The translations under genes and the position numbers were made by a program. From Flavobacterium psychrophilum (GTDB lineage: Bacteria; Bacteroidota; Bacteroidia; Flavobacteriales; Flavobacteriaceae), in contig CAMAWT010000005.1 of NCBI GenBank assembly GCA_945862065.1, forward strand, positions 62,001 to 126,000: DNA of 64,000 nucleotides, written 5' to 3'. This document shows positions 50,493 to 58,704 of the stretch, one piece after another. Positions within the stretch are counted from its first letter, which is position 1; the number at the start of each line of letters is the position of its first letter. The notes beneath the pieces were generated by a model, which worked only from the letters and a program-made list of their open reading frames with translations, searched no databases and had not been told where the DNA came from.

Positions 50493-51216
50493 TATTTCTT
50501 TTAAATTCACTTAAAAAGATAGCGGTGGCTGTTGCAACATTTAAACTTTCTGCTTTTTGAAGTGCACCAAATTTTGGAATAGCAATTTTATGTGTAACCA
50601 TTTTTTCAATTGATTCGGATATTCCATTTGCTTCATTACCTAAAATGATCATTGAATTTGCATCCAATTTTTCTGAATATACATTTTTTCCATCCATAAA
50701 AGTCCCATAAATAGGTAGTTTCGTTGAAGCTAAAAATTGTTCTAGATTTTCATAATAAACATGAACTCTTGTTACCGAACCCATTGTGGCTTGAATTACT
50801 TTTGGATTGTATAAATCAACGGTATTCTCTGAACAAATTAAGTTTTTTACGCCATACCAGTCACATAATCTAATAATAGTTCCAAAATTTCCTGGATCAC
50901 GAATATCGTCTAAAACTACCGTTAAATCTTTTAGTTGAAATTTTTGTTGGACAGGAATATGGAACAAAGCCAAACAATTATTTGGAGTTGCCAAACAAGT
51001 TATTTTTTTTAAATCACCTTCAGAAATTGTAGTTTTTTTTGAATCAGAAACTTCAGAAAAAATGGTTTCCGTAACAAACAATTGTTCCAACACAAAATTT
51101 GATTGTAATAATTCTTGAATTACCTTTACACCCTCGGCAATAAAAAGTTGGTGTTTTTGCCTGTATTTTTTTTGTTGTAAACTAGTTATTAGCTTAATTT
51201 GGTTTTTACTAACCAT
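50479..51216 (-). CDS. SpoU/TrmH family RNA 2'-O-methyltransferase
   Basis: This 245-residue enzyme has an N-terminal substrate-binding domain (KYRQKHQLFIAEGVKVIQELLQS) and a knotted SPOUT domain with VVLDDIRDPGNFGTIIRLCDWYG (motif 1), MIILGNEANGISESI (motif 2) and IPKFGALQKAESLNVATATAIFLSEF (motif 3). It methylates a ribose in rRNA or tRNA; the RlmB/TsnR-like group is the best fit but the target nucleotide cannot be told. It is divergent from tamL, with 34 bases between the start codons. Confidence 0.9.
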   Translation of the reverse strand: MVSKNQIKLITSLQQKKYRQKHQLFIAEGVKVIQELLQSNFVLEQLFVTETIFSEVSDSKKTTISEGDLKKITCLATPNNCLALFHIPVQQKFQLKDLTVVLDDIRDPGNFGTIIRLCDWYGVKNLICSENTVDLYNPKVIQATMGSVTRVHVYYENLEQFLASTKLPIYGTFMDGKNVYSEKLDANSMIILGNEANGISESIEKMVTHKIAIPKFGALQKAESLNVATATAIFLSEFKRNTIEK

Positions 51217-51224
51217 AAAAAATG

Positions 51225-51232
51225 TACTTTTG
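51225..51232 (+). promoter_or_regulatory. Promoter -7 box for the TamL-like gene
   Basis: TACTTTTG matches the consensus and lies 18 bases before the TTG start at 51251, inside the 34-base divergent gap. Confidence 0.55.
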
Positions 51233-51250
51233 AATTAAAATTAGCCTACT

Positions 51251-53803
51251 TTGAAAAAACCCATTACAAAAATATCATTATTTATTTTAATAAGCTTCAT
51301 TGTTCTAGCATGTAATTCGACAAAACGAATTCCAATGGGGAAAAGATTGCTTACAAATGTTGAAATTTCCGTAAATGATTCGAAAAATAAAGAGGAAGAT
51401 GTTTTTTTTCAATTATATCAAAAACCAAATTCAAAATTTTTAGGATATCGATTGCGTCTAGGATTACACAACTTAGCAAAACCAAAACGAGATTCACTTT
51501 ATCATGTTTGGCTTTCCAAAAAACCCAAAACACATCGTTTTTTGACTCAATTACTATCTGAAAAGCAAGTGGATAGATTGGGAAAATCCTTTTTGGTTTC
51601 GGGTTTGGATAATTTTTTGATGAATTTAGGAGAGCCTCCGGTAGTATTTGATTCTGTTAGCACCAAAAAATCATTAAAAAGATTGCAATCCTATTATTAT
51701 AACAAAGGGTATTTTAATGTAAAATCTTCCTTTATTTCGGATACATCCAAAACAAAAAAAATCGGGTTAAATTATAAAATTGATTTAGGAATGCCTTTTC
51801 TACTGGATAGCTTACGTACAGACATTTCATCAAAAGTTCTTGATTCGATATATAATTCTAAAAAGGCAAACTCTTTTATTATATCAAATAAACAATATAA
51901 AACAGAAGATTTTGATAAAGAGCGAATTCGAATTACAAATGATTTTAAAAATAATGGCGTCTTTTTTTTTCAACCTAATTACATTGTTTTCAATCTAGAT
52001 ACCATCAATACAAATAAAAAAGCAAACGTTAAATTAGTTATTAGAGATCAAGAAATTCGTGTAAACGATTCTATGAAAACACAACCTTTTAAGATGTTTA
52101 CAGTTAATAAAATCAATATTTATACTGATGTTTCAAACAAGAAAAATAGTATTATTGTAAAAGATAGTGTTATGTATAATGGTTTTAATTTATATAGTGA
52201 GAATAAATTAAGATACAGACCAAAATCTTTAACTGATGCTGTTTTTATTACTCCGGGAAGTTTATATTCTGAAACCAAAACAATTCTTACGTCAAAGTAC
52301 TTAAGTAATCTAAAAGTATTTGACTATCCTACAATTAATTACCAAATTGATCCAAAAAATGATAAGGCGCTTATTGCGAATATTTTTTTGACACCAAGAG
52401 AGAAATACAGGTTTGGAATTTCAGCTGATTTTATTCGTTCGAACATTCAAGATTTTGGAATTTCGGGCAATACTTCTTTAAAAATTAACAACGTTTTGAA
52501 TGGCGCCGAAACTTTTCAAATTGGATTGAGAGGAAATGTTGGTGCGTCAAAAGATTTAGCAAATCCTAACAATAATTTTTTCAATATATCAGAATATGGT
52601 ATTGATGCCAAATTAAATTTTCCAAGAATATTTTTTCCTTTTAAAACCGAAAAAATCATTCCGAAAAGCATGATTCCAACAACAACTCTCAGCATTGGAT
52701 ATGCAAAGCAAACCAACATTGGGTTGGATAAACAAAGTTTTACAGGGTCTTTTACTTATAATTGGACACCCGAAAAAAGTAAGTCGGTAAAATTCTCGCT
52801 CATTGATATTCAGTATATTAAAAATGTTAACGTTGGAAATTATTATAATGTGTATTCTTCTTCATACAATACATTAAATGAAATTGCTATTAAATATAAT
52901 GCAGACCCGACCTACTTTTACAATGATGATTATGCAGATGGATTGATTATTGAAAAAGGTATTCAAGATTATTTTACAAATAGTGCTGTTTTAGATCAAA
53001 TCGGACAAAACGAGACAGACATCAAAAGGGTTTTTAGTGTTTTTGAACGTAAAAAAAGGCTTACAGAAAACAATTTAATAGTATCATCAAGTGTTCAATT
53101 TAATTATAACTCTCAGAAAGATGCTATTGATGAGAATTATTTTGCCATTAAAACTAAATTTGAGACTGCGGGCAATATATTATCGTTACTTTCTAGGGTG
53201 TCAAATGAAATTCAAAATCAAGAATCAAAGACATTATTTAATGTGATTTATTCGCAGTACGCAAAAGCTGAATTTGAACATGTTAAACATTGGGAATTAG
53301 GTAGGAAAAAAGTTTTTGCAGTTAGAAGTTTTTTCGGAATTGCAGTTCCCTATGGTAACTCATCAAGCATTCCGTTTTCAAGAAGTTATTTTGCAGGTGG
53401 CGCCAACGACATCAGAGCATGGCAACCTTATAGTTTAGGTCCAGGTTCAAGTGTGGGCTTTTTAGATTTTAATGAGGCAAATATGAAAATAACGTGCAAT
53501 GCAGAATATAGATTTCCTGTTTTTGCAAAAATATATGGAGCATTATTTGTTGATGCGGGGAATATTTGGAATGTTTTTGACAATATTGACGATCCAAAAT
53601 ATAAATTTGAAGGACTAAAATCATTGCAAAATACAGCCATTGGTTCAGGATTTGGAATTAGATATGACTTTGGTCTCTTGATTTTTAGAGGAGATTTTGG
53701 TCTCAAAACATATAATCCGTCTAAAGAAGATGGCGAAAAATGGTTTAAAGAAGTCACTTTATCAAAAACAGTTGTAAATATTGGAATAAATTATCCATTC
53801 TAA
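51251..53803 (+). CDS. tamL: TamL-like BamA-superfamily outer-membrane lipoprotein
   Basis: This 850-residue Omp85-type protein starts with a lipoprotein signal whose lipidated Cys is residue 21 (FIVLACNSTKR). POTRA-like domains follow (about 30-370: GYFNVKSSFI, LLDSLRTDISS), then a BamA-type barrel with the surface-antigen end (SFFGIAVPYGNSSSIPFSRSYFAGGANDIRAWQPYSLGPGSS; GSGFGIRYDFGLLIFRGDFGLKTYNPS; NIGINYPF). TamL, a lipid-anchored variant of TamA, is typical of Bacteroidota and takes part in outer-membrane protein or lipid traffic. The initiator is TTG at 51251, as no ATG precedes the signal peptide. No tamB gene is adjacent in the window. Confidence 0.88.
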   Translation: MKKPITKISLFILISFIVLACNSTKRIPMGKRLLTNVEISVNDSKNKEEDVFFQLYQKPNSKFLGYRLRLGLHNLAKPKRDSLYHVWLSKKPKTHRFLTQLLSEKQVDRLGKSFLVSGLDNFLMNLGEPPVVFDSVSTKKSLKRLQSYYYNKGYFNVKSSFISDTSKTKKIGLNYKIDLGMPFLLDSLRTDISSKVLDSIYNSKKANSFIISNKQYKTEDFDKERIRITNDFKNNGVFFFQPNYIVFNLDTINTNKKANVKLVIRDQEIRVNDSMKTQPFKMFTVNKINIYTDVSNKKNSIIVKDSVMYNGFNLYSENKLRYRPKSLTDAVFITPGSLYSETKTILTSKYLSNLKVFDYPTINYQIDPKNDKALIANIFLTPREKYRFGISADFIRSNIQDFGISGNTSLKINNVLNGAETFQIGLRGNVGASKDLANPNNNFFNISEYGIDAKLNFPRIFFPFKTEKIIPKSMIPTTTLSIGYAKQTNIGLDKQSFTGSFTYNWTPEKSKSVKFSLIDIQYIKNVNVGNYYNVYSSSYNTLNEIAIKYNADPTYFYNDDYADGLIIEKGIQDYFTNSAVLDQIGQNETDIKRVFSVFERKKRLTENNLIVSSSVQFNYNSQKDAIDENYFAIKTKFETAGNILSLLSRVSNEIQNQESKTLFNVIYSQYAKAEFEHVKHWELGRKKVFAVRSFFGIAVPYGNSSSIPFSRSYFAGGANDIRAWQPYSLGPGSSVGFLDFNEANMKITCNAEYRFPVFAKIYGALFVDAGNIWNVFDNIDDPKYKFEGLKSLQNTAIGSGFGIRYDFGLLIFRGDFGLKTYNPSKEDGEKWFKEVTLSKTVVNIGINYPF

Positions 53804-53816
53804 AATTAGAAATTAT

Positions 53817-53824
53817 TATTTTTG
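53817..53824 (+). promoter_or_regulatory. Promoter -7 box for fructose-bisphosphate aldolase
   Basis: TATTTTTG matches the consensus, 29 bases before the ATG at 53854. Confidence 0.6.
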
Positions 53825-53853
53825 CACACTTAACTATTAAATAAATAAATACA

Positions 53854-54921
53854 ATGGCTCATAACATTAAACCTGGAGTTGCTACTGGAGATGAAGTACA
53901 AGCAATTTTTAATTACGCTAAAGAAAAAGGATTTGCTTTACCAGCAGTTAACGTTACAGGGTCTAGCACGGTAAACGGTGTAATGGAAACAGCTGCAAAA
54001 TTAAATGCACCTGTTATCATTCAGTTTTCTAATGGTGGCGCACTATTTAATGCGGGTAAAGGACTTTCAAATGTTGATGAGCAAGCAGCTATTTTAGGGG
54101 GAATTGCAGGAGCTAAACATATTCATACTCTTGCCGAGGCTTATGGTGCAACGGTTATATTACATACCGATCATTGTGCCAAAAAATTACTTCCTTGGAT
54201 TGATGGTTTATTAGATGCTTCTGAAAAACATTTTGCAGAAACTGGAAAATCGTTATTTTCTTCTCACATGATTGACCTTTCAGAAGAGCCAATTGAAGAA
54301 AATATTGAAATTTGCAAAACATATCTTGCTAGAATGAGCAAAATCGGAATGACTTTGGAAATTGAATTAGGAATAACTGGTGGAGAAGAAGATGGAGTTG
54401 ATAATTCGGATGTAGATAGCTCTAAACTATATACTCAACCAGAAGAAGTTGCTTATGCTTATGAAGAACTTTCTAAAATTAGTAATAAATTTACAATTGC
54501 AGCTGCTTTTGGAAATGTACACGGAGTTTACAAACCAGGAAATGTTAAGCTAACTCCAAAAATCTTGAAAAATTCTCAAGATTATGTTCAAAACAAATTC
54601 AATACAGGTCCAAATCCAGTTGATTTTGTTTTTCATGGAGGTTCAGGTTCTACATTAGAAGAAATCAGAGAAGGTATTTCTTACGGAGTAGTAAAAATGA
54701 ATATTGACACAGATTTACAATTCGCTTTCACAGAAGGAGTTAGAGATTATGTTATTAAAAATGTTGATTATTTGAAAACTCAAATAGGAAATCCAGAAGG
54801 ATCTGAAGTTCCAAATAAAAAATATTATGACCCAAGAAAATGGGTTAGAGAAGGTGAAGTTACTTTCAATACTAGATTGGAGCAAGCTTTTGCTGATTTA
54901 AACAACGTAAACACATTATAA
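53854..54921 (+). CDS. fbaA: Class II fructose-bisphosphate aldolase
   Basis: This 355-residue zinc aldolase splits or makes fructose 1,6-bisphosphate. It has FALPAVNVTGSSTVNGVMETAAK, the zinc-binding ATVILHTDHCAKKLLPWIDG, LEIELGITGGEEDGVDNS, FGNVHGVYKPGNVKL, VDFVFHGGSGSTLEEI and VKMNIDTDLQFAFTEGVRDY. Length and motifs match the class IIA group of E. coli FbaA. It has its own promoter; a strong palindrome lies after the stop and accD follows. Confidence 0.96.
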   Translation: MAHNIKPGVATGDEVQAIFNYAKEKGFALPAVNVTGSSTVNGVMETAAKLNAPVIIQFSNGGALFNAGKGLSNVDEQAAILGGIAGAKHIHTLAEAYGATVILHTDHCAKKLLPWIDGLLDASEKHFAETGKSLFSSHMIDLSEEPIEENIEICKTYLARMSKIGMTLEIELGITGGEEDGVDNSDVDSSKLYTQPEEVAYAYEELSKISNKFTIAAAFGNVHGVYKPGNVKLTPKILKNSQDYVQNKFNTGPNPVDFVFHGGSGSTLEEIREGISYGVVKMNIDTDLQFAFTEGVRDYVIKNVDYLKTQIGNPEGSEVPNKKYYDPRKWVREGEVTFNTRLEQAFADLNNVNTL

Positions 54922-54926
54922 AAATT

Positions 54927-54967
54927 ATGAATTACGAATTATTACAATATCATAATTCGTAATTCAT
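54927..54967. repeat. Perfect 16-base inverted repeat between fbaA and accD
   Basis: ATGAATTACGAATTAT (54927-54942) and ATAATTCGTAATTCAT (54952-54967) pair perfectly around 9 bases. It has no T tract, so it may be a weak terminator, a processing site or a small dispersed palindrome. Confidence 0.75.
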
Positions 54968-54992
54968 ATTGTATAATTCATAATAATAAACT

Positions 54993-55847
54993 ATGGCTTG
55001 GTTTAAAAGAACAGAAAAGGGAATTACAACCGCTACAGAAGACAAAAAGGATGTTCCAAAAGGGCTTTGGTACAAATCGCCTACTGGAAAAATTATTGAT
55101 CAAGAAGAACTTTCTCGAAATCTATGGGTAAGCCCTGAAGATGATTTTCATGTTCGAATAGGAAGTAAAGAATATTTTGAAATTCTTTTTGATGATAATG
55201 AATTCAAAGAATTAGATCAAAAAATGACATCAAAAGATCCGCTTCATTTTGAGGATACTAAAAAATATTCTGATCGATTGAAAGATGTTCAGGCAAAGAC
55301 TAGCCTGTATGATGCCGTTCGGACAGGTGTTGGAAAATCTAAAGGAAACGAATTGGTTATTTGTTGTATGGATTTTGCCTTTATTGGTGGTTCTATGGGA
55401 GCTGTTGTCGGTGAAAAAATTGCACGTGGAATTGATTATGCAATCAAAAACAGACTGCCATTTGTGATGATTTCAAAATCGGGTGGTGCTCGTATGATGG
55501 AGGCGGCCTATTCATTAATGCAATTAGCTAAGACATCAGCAAAATTAGCGCAGTTGGCGGATGAAAAATTACCTTATATTTCATTATGTACCGATCCAAC
55601 AACTGGCGGAACAACTGCATCTTATGCAATGCTAGGAGATATTAACATCTCTGAGCCAGGAGCTTTAATAGGATTTGCTGGACCAAGAGTTGTAAGAGAT
55701 ACCACAGGTAAAGATTTACCAGAAGGATTTCAAACTGCCGAGTTTGTATTGGAACACGGATTTTTAGATTTCATCGCTGCCAGAAAAGACATGAAAGATA
55801 AAATTAATTTATACATTGATTTGATTTTGAATCAAGAAATTAGATAA
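54993..55847 (+). CDS. accD: Acetyl-CoA carboxylase carboxyltransferase beta subunit without zinc ribbon
   Basis: This 284-residue subunit of the carboxyltransferase transfers CO2 from biotin to acetyl-CoA. It has [69 protein letters not shown] and [33 protein letters not shown]. The N-terminal zinc ribbon (two CPxC-like pairs) is not kept: the matching places read YKSPTGK and VSPEDDF, with no Cys in the first 60 residues. The rest of the fold is intact, so the enzyme is probably active. A terminator follows. Confidence 0.95.
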   Translation: MAWFKRTEKGITTATEDKKDVPKGLWYKSPTGKIIDQEELSRNLWVSPEDDFHVRIGSKEYFEILFDDNEFKELDQKMTSKDPLHFEDTKKYSDRLKDVQAKTSLYDAVRTGVGKSKGNELVICCMDFAFIGGSMGAVVGEKIARGIDYAIKNRLPFVMISKSGGARMMEAAYSLMQLAKTSAKLAQLADEKLPYISLCTDPTTGGTTASYAMLGDINISEPGALIGFAGPRVVRDTTGKDLPEGFQTAEFVLEHGFLDFIAARKDMKDKINLYIDLILNQEIR

Positions 55848-55850
55848 AAA

Positions 55851-55882
55851 AATTCCCAAGTTTTTTCTTGGGATTTTTTTTT
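55851..55882 (+). terminator. Terminator of accD
   Basis: ATCCCAAG-type arms (TTCCCAAG and CTTGGGAT) pair around a T-rich loop, followed by a T run, directly after the stop at 55847. Confidence 0.85.
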
Positions 55883-55901
55883 GATTATTTTTACAAAAAA
55901 A

Positions 55902-56666
55902 ATGATTGCCAAAATAAAAACCACTGAAACAGAAGTTACCGTAGATTTATCAAAACCTACTGACATTTCTTTGTCATTAACAAATACAGATCAAAATCCA
56001 ATTGCTTGGTACATTGATAAACCAGAAATAGAACCGGTAGTTTTTGGAGATTGGATTGGAAAAGTTACAGAAGGAAGTTCGACCAATTTCAATTCTATTT
56101 TTTTTAATCCACACGGTCACGGCACACACACCGAATGTTTGGGTCATATTACAAAAGATTTTTATTCCATCAATCAATGTTTAAAGCAGTTTTTTTTCAC
56201 GGCCGAACTTGTTTCGATTCAACCAGAAAAAACAGATGACGATTTGGTTATTTCATTAAATCAAATCCAACAAGCACTCGACGGCAAAAATCCAGAAGCA
56301 CTCGTTATTCGAACCTTGCCAAATTTGAACACAAAAAAACATACCAATTACTCCAAAACAAATCCGCCCTATTTGTCGGAAGCTGCAGCAGCTTATATAA
56401 AATCGATTGGAATTCAGCATTTATTGATAGATTTACCAAGTGTTGATAGGGAAGAAGATGAAGGTAAGCTATTGGCACATAAAGCATTTTGGAATGTTAA
56501 AGATGTCAATCAACTAAATCATGATGCTCGATTGAGTTGTACCATTACAGAGTTAATCTTTGTTCCAAATGAAATTTTAGACGGAAGTTATCTGCTAAAT
56601 TTACAAATCGCATCGTTTGAAAATGATGCAAGTCCGAGCAAACCCTTATTATATAAATTTTTGTAA
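55902..56666 (+). CDS. Cyclase family protein (kynurenine-formamidase-like metal hydrolase)
   Basis: This 254-residue protein belongs to the cyclase/Kyn formamidase fold. The metal motif HGHGTHTECLGHI matches HxGTHxDxPxH with Glu and Cys-Leu-Gly replacing Asp and x-Pro-x. Further parts are VDLSKPTDISLSL, ALVIRTLPN and HLLIDLPSVDREEDEGKLLAHKAFW. Members hydrolyse cyclic amides or N-formylkynurenine; the substrate here is open. I start at MIAKIKTTETEV (55902). TATTTTTA just before it may be a promoter, giving a very short leader. The stop overlaps the next start (TAATG). Confidence 0.85.
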   Translation: MIAKIKTTETEVTVDLSKPTDISLSLTNTDQNPIAWYIDKPEIEPVVFGDWIGKVTEGSSTNFNSIFFNPHGHGTHTECLGHITKDFYSINQCLKQFFFTAELVSIQPEKTDDDLVISLNQIQQALDGKNPEALVIRTLPNLNTKKHTNYSKTNPPYLSEAAAAYIKSIGIQHLLIDLPSVDREEDEGKLLAHKAFWNVKDVNQLNHDARLSCTITELIFVPNEILDGSYLLNLQIASFENDASPSKPLLYKFL

Positions 56667-57031
56667 TGGATATTCAACAATTTTATGAATTTTGTTTGGC
56701 CAAAAAAGGGGTAACAGAACATTTTCCATTCGATAAAGATACGTTGGTTTTTAAAGTAGGGGGTAAAATGTTTGCCCTTACATCGTTATCCGAATGGGAA
56801 AAAGGAAATCCTTCGATTAATTTAAAATGTGACCCAGAACGGGCTTTAGAATTGAGATCGGAATATGAATATATTATTCCTGGATGGCACATGAGCAAAT
56901 CTCATTGGAACACTGTAAAATTAAATGGAGATGTTGATAATAAGTTGATTGTGGAATTGATTTCTCATTCATATGAAATAATTTTCCAAAGTTTATCCAA
57001 AAAAATTAAAACTGAAATAGAACAAATATAA
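56666..57031 (+). CDS. MmcQ/YjbR family protein
   Basis: This 121-residue protein has the YjbR fold signature: FYEFCLAKKGVTEHFPFDKDTLVFKVGGKMFALTSL, NLKCDPERALELRSEY and PGWHMSKSHWNTV. These small proteins resemble DNA-binding folds, but no defined function is known. Its ATG shares a base with the stop of the cyclase gene, so the two are coupled in translation. Confidence 0.9.
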   Translation: MDIQQFYEFCLAKKGVTEHFPFDKDTLVFKVGGKMFALTSLSEWEKGNPSINLKCDPERALELRSEYEYIIPGWHMSKSHWNTVKLNGDVDNKLIVELISHSYEIIFQSLSKKIKTEIEQI

Positions 57032-57077
57032 ATTTAGGCATTACTTTTGTAATCCATTATCAACTAAAACCACTATT

Positions 57078-57755
57078 ATGATAGATAATTTGAAAAAAAT
57101 ATTAAACGAAGATCAAGATCCAAAGGCTATTGAAAAAATTACTTCAAAGTTGAATAATCTTTTAATGTCTAATGAAGAAATTGGTTACATTGCGGTACAA
57201 AAAAAGCCAGCTGTAACGATTTTACCAGATAGTATTGTGGTTACCAATAAAAGAATTATCCTTTGTAAGCCAAAAAACCTAGGACTTTCGATGGAATTTA
57301 TTGATAATGATTGGTCGGATATTACTGCTAGTTTTGTAAAAGAAGGTATTTTAGGTTCAGATTTCACCTATACAACCAAGTCAGATATTACACATACCGT
57401 AGATTATTTGCCAAAAAACCAAGCCAGAAAATTGTACACTTATGCAAAAGAACAATTAGATTTGATGAAAAATGGCGCATCAACAAGTACTTATGCAACA
57501 TCTACAGAGCCAATAACTGAAATTGAAGAATTTGAAACAGAAGAAGTTACAGATTTTGCTGAAATAATTTCAGAAGCACCTTCAACTACTTTGGAAGTGA
57601 GTAATGCAACAATTCATTCCGAAAACCCATTATCACAATTATCAAAAGAAGAATTATTTGACAAACTTCAAAATTATAAAAAGTTGTTAGACAATGGTTT
57701 AATTCTACAAGGCGAATATGACCGATTGAAAAATGAAATTGTAGGATTGCTATAA
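57078..57755 (+). CDS. PH-domain protein with C-terminal SHOCT motif
   Basis: This 225-residue cytoplasmic protein has a bacterial PH domain at about 35-130 (EIGYIAVQKKPAVTILPDSIVVTNKRIILCKPK, DWSDITASFVKEGILGSDFTYTT), an acidic, Thr/Glu-rich linker (about 140-190) and a short SHOCT helix pair at the end (LFDKLQNYKKLLDNGLILQGEYDRLKNEIVGLL). SHOCT motifs mediate oligomerisation. The role is unknown. It is 46 bases after YjbR and 13 bases before the nuclease gene on the same strand. Confidence 0.87.
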   Translation: MIDNLKKILNEDQDPKAIEKITSKLNNLLMSNEEIGYIAVQKKPAVTILPDSIVVTNKRIILCKPKNLGLSMEFIDNDWSDITASFVKEGILGSDFTYTTKSDITHTVDYLPKNQARKLYTYAKEQLDLMKNGASTSTYATSTEPITEIEEFETEEVTDFAEIISEAPSTTLEVSNATIHSENPLSQLSKEELFDKLQNYKKLLDNGLILQGEYDRLKNEIVGLL

Positions 57756-57768
57756 AAATGTTTTATAA

Positions 57769-58560
57769 ATGAAATATACGCCAAAATTTTTACTATTAAT
57801 AGGTATTGTTTTTATATCAGCTTGTAAGTTAGAACCAAAAGCTGCAAAGCAAGAACTTGTTTCGGATAAGATTGTATCAGAAACAATTGATTTATTACCC
57901 AAATCAACAACAAATCAAGTTATTAAACATACATATTACACGCTTTCATATATTGAAAAATATGAACAAGCAGAATGGGTTGCCTACCAATTAAAACCGC
58001 AAAGTTCTCAAAATCAACATTTTGAAAGACCTTTTTTTATTCAAGATGAAAAGGTTAGTACGCAATCTGCAGATTGGAAAAATTATCGAAAATCGGGTTA
58101 TGATAAAGGTCATTTGTGTGCCGCAGCGGATATGAAATTCTCTAAATCAGCTTTCGATGATACTTTTTTAACTTCAAATGTTTCCCCTCAAAAACATGAT
58201 TTTAACGAAGGAATCTGGAACCGATTGGAGCAAAAAACAAGGTATTGGGCAACCAAATACAACGGTGTTTATGTAGTTACGGGCGGTGTTTTATCGGATG
58301 ATTTAAAAACGATAGGTAAAGAAAATGTTGCAGTACCGAATTACTTTTATAAAATAATTTTGAAAGAAACGAACCATAAAAAAGCCATCATTGCATTTTT
58401 AGTTCCTGCAAAAGACAGCAATGAACCGTTGTATAATTTTGTGACTACAGTTGATAACATCGAAAAAATAACAGGCATTGATTTTTTTCCAAACCTTCAA
58501 GACACAATGGAAAACACTTTAGAGAAATCAGACGATTACAAATCTTGGAGTTTTAATTAA
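57769..58560 (+). CDS. DNA/RNA non-specific endonuclease, lipoprotein
   Basis: This 263-residue nuclease carries a lipoprotein signal with Cys19 (IVFISACKLEPK), so it is membrane-anchored outside the cytoplasm. The beta-beta-alpha-metal nuclease core has YDKGHLCAAADMKFSKSAFDDTFLTSNVSPQKHDFNEGIWNRLEQKTR. DKGH replaces the DRGH motif; the His is the general base and Asn in the FNEGIWNRLE helix binds the metal. It could scavenge nucleic acids or degrade incoming DNA. It starts 13 bases after the PH/SHOCT gene. Confidence 0.92.
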   Translation: MKYTPKFLLLIGIVFISACKLEPKAAKQELVSDKIVSETIDLLPKSTTNQVIKHTYYTLSYIEKYEQAEWVAYQLKPQSSQNQHFERPFFIQDEKVSTQSADWKNYRKSGYDKGHLCAAADMKFSKSAFDDTFLTSNVSPQKHDFNEGIWNRLEQKTRYWATKYNGVYVVTGGVLSDDLKTIGKENVAVPNYFYKIILKETNHKKAIIAFLVPAKDSNEPLYNFVTTVDNIEKITGIDFFPNLQDTMENTLEKSDDYKSWSFN

Positions 58561-58563
58561 TTT

Positions 58564-58702
58564 GGGCGTGTCCGTGTTGCACAAGTTTTAGTTTAAAAAA
58601 ATCATTTATCTTGGCAACACGGTCGCGTTTTCCGCTGTATCTTTTTAAAAATTTCAAGAAAAATGAAATTTTTAAAAAGGATGCCGCTTCAACCGCTCAC
58701 GC
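58564..58702 (-). repeat. Dispersed hairpin repeat, copy H
   Basis: On the minus strand: GCGGTTGAAGCGGCATCC, CTTTTTAAAAATTTC, a short loop, GAAATTTTTAAAAAGATACA, GCGGAAAACGCGACCG. The long A/T-rich arms pair perfectly. It fills the whole gap between the convergent nuclease and rodA genes and may serve as their shared terminator. Confidence 0.83.
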
Positions 58703-58704
58703 AA

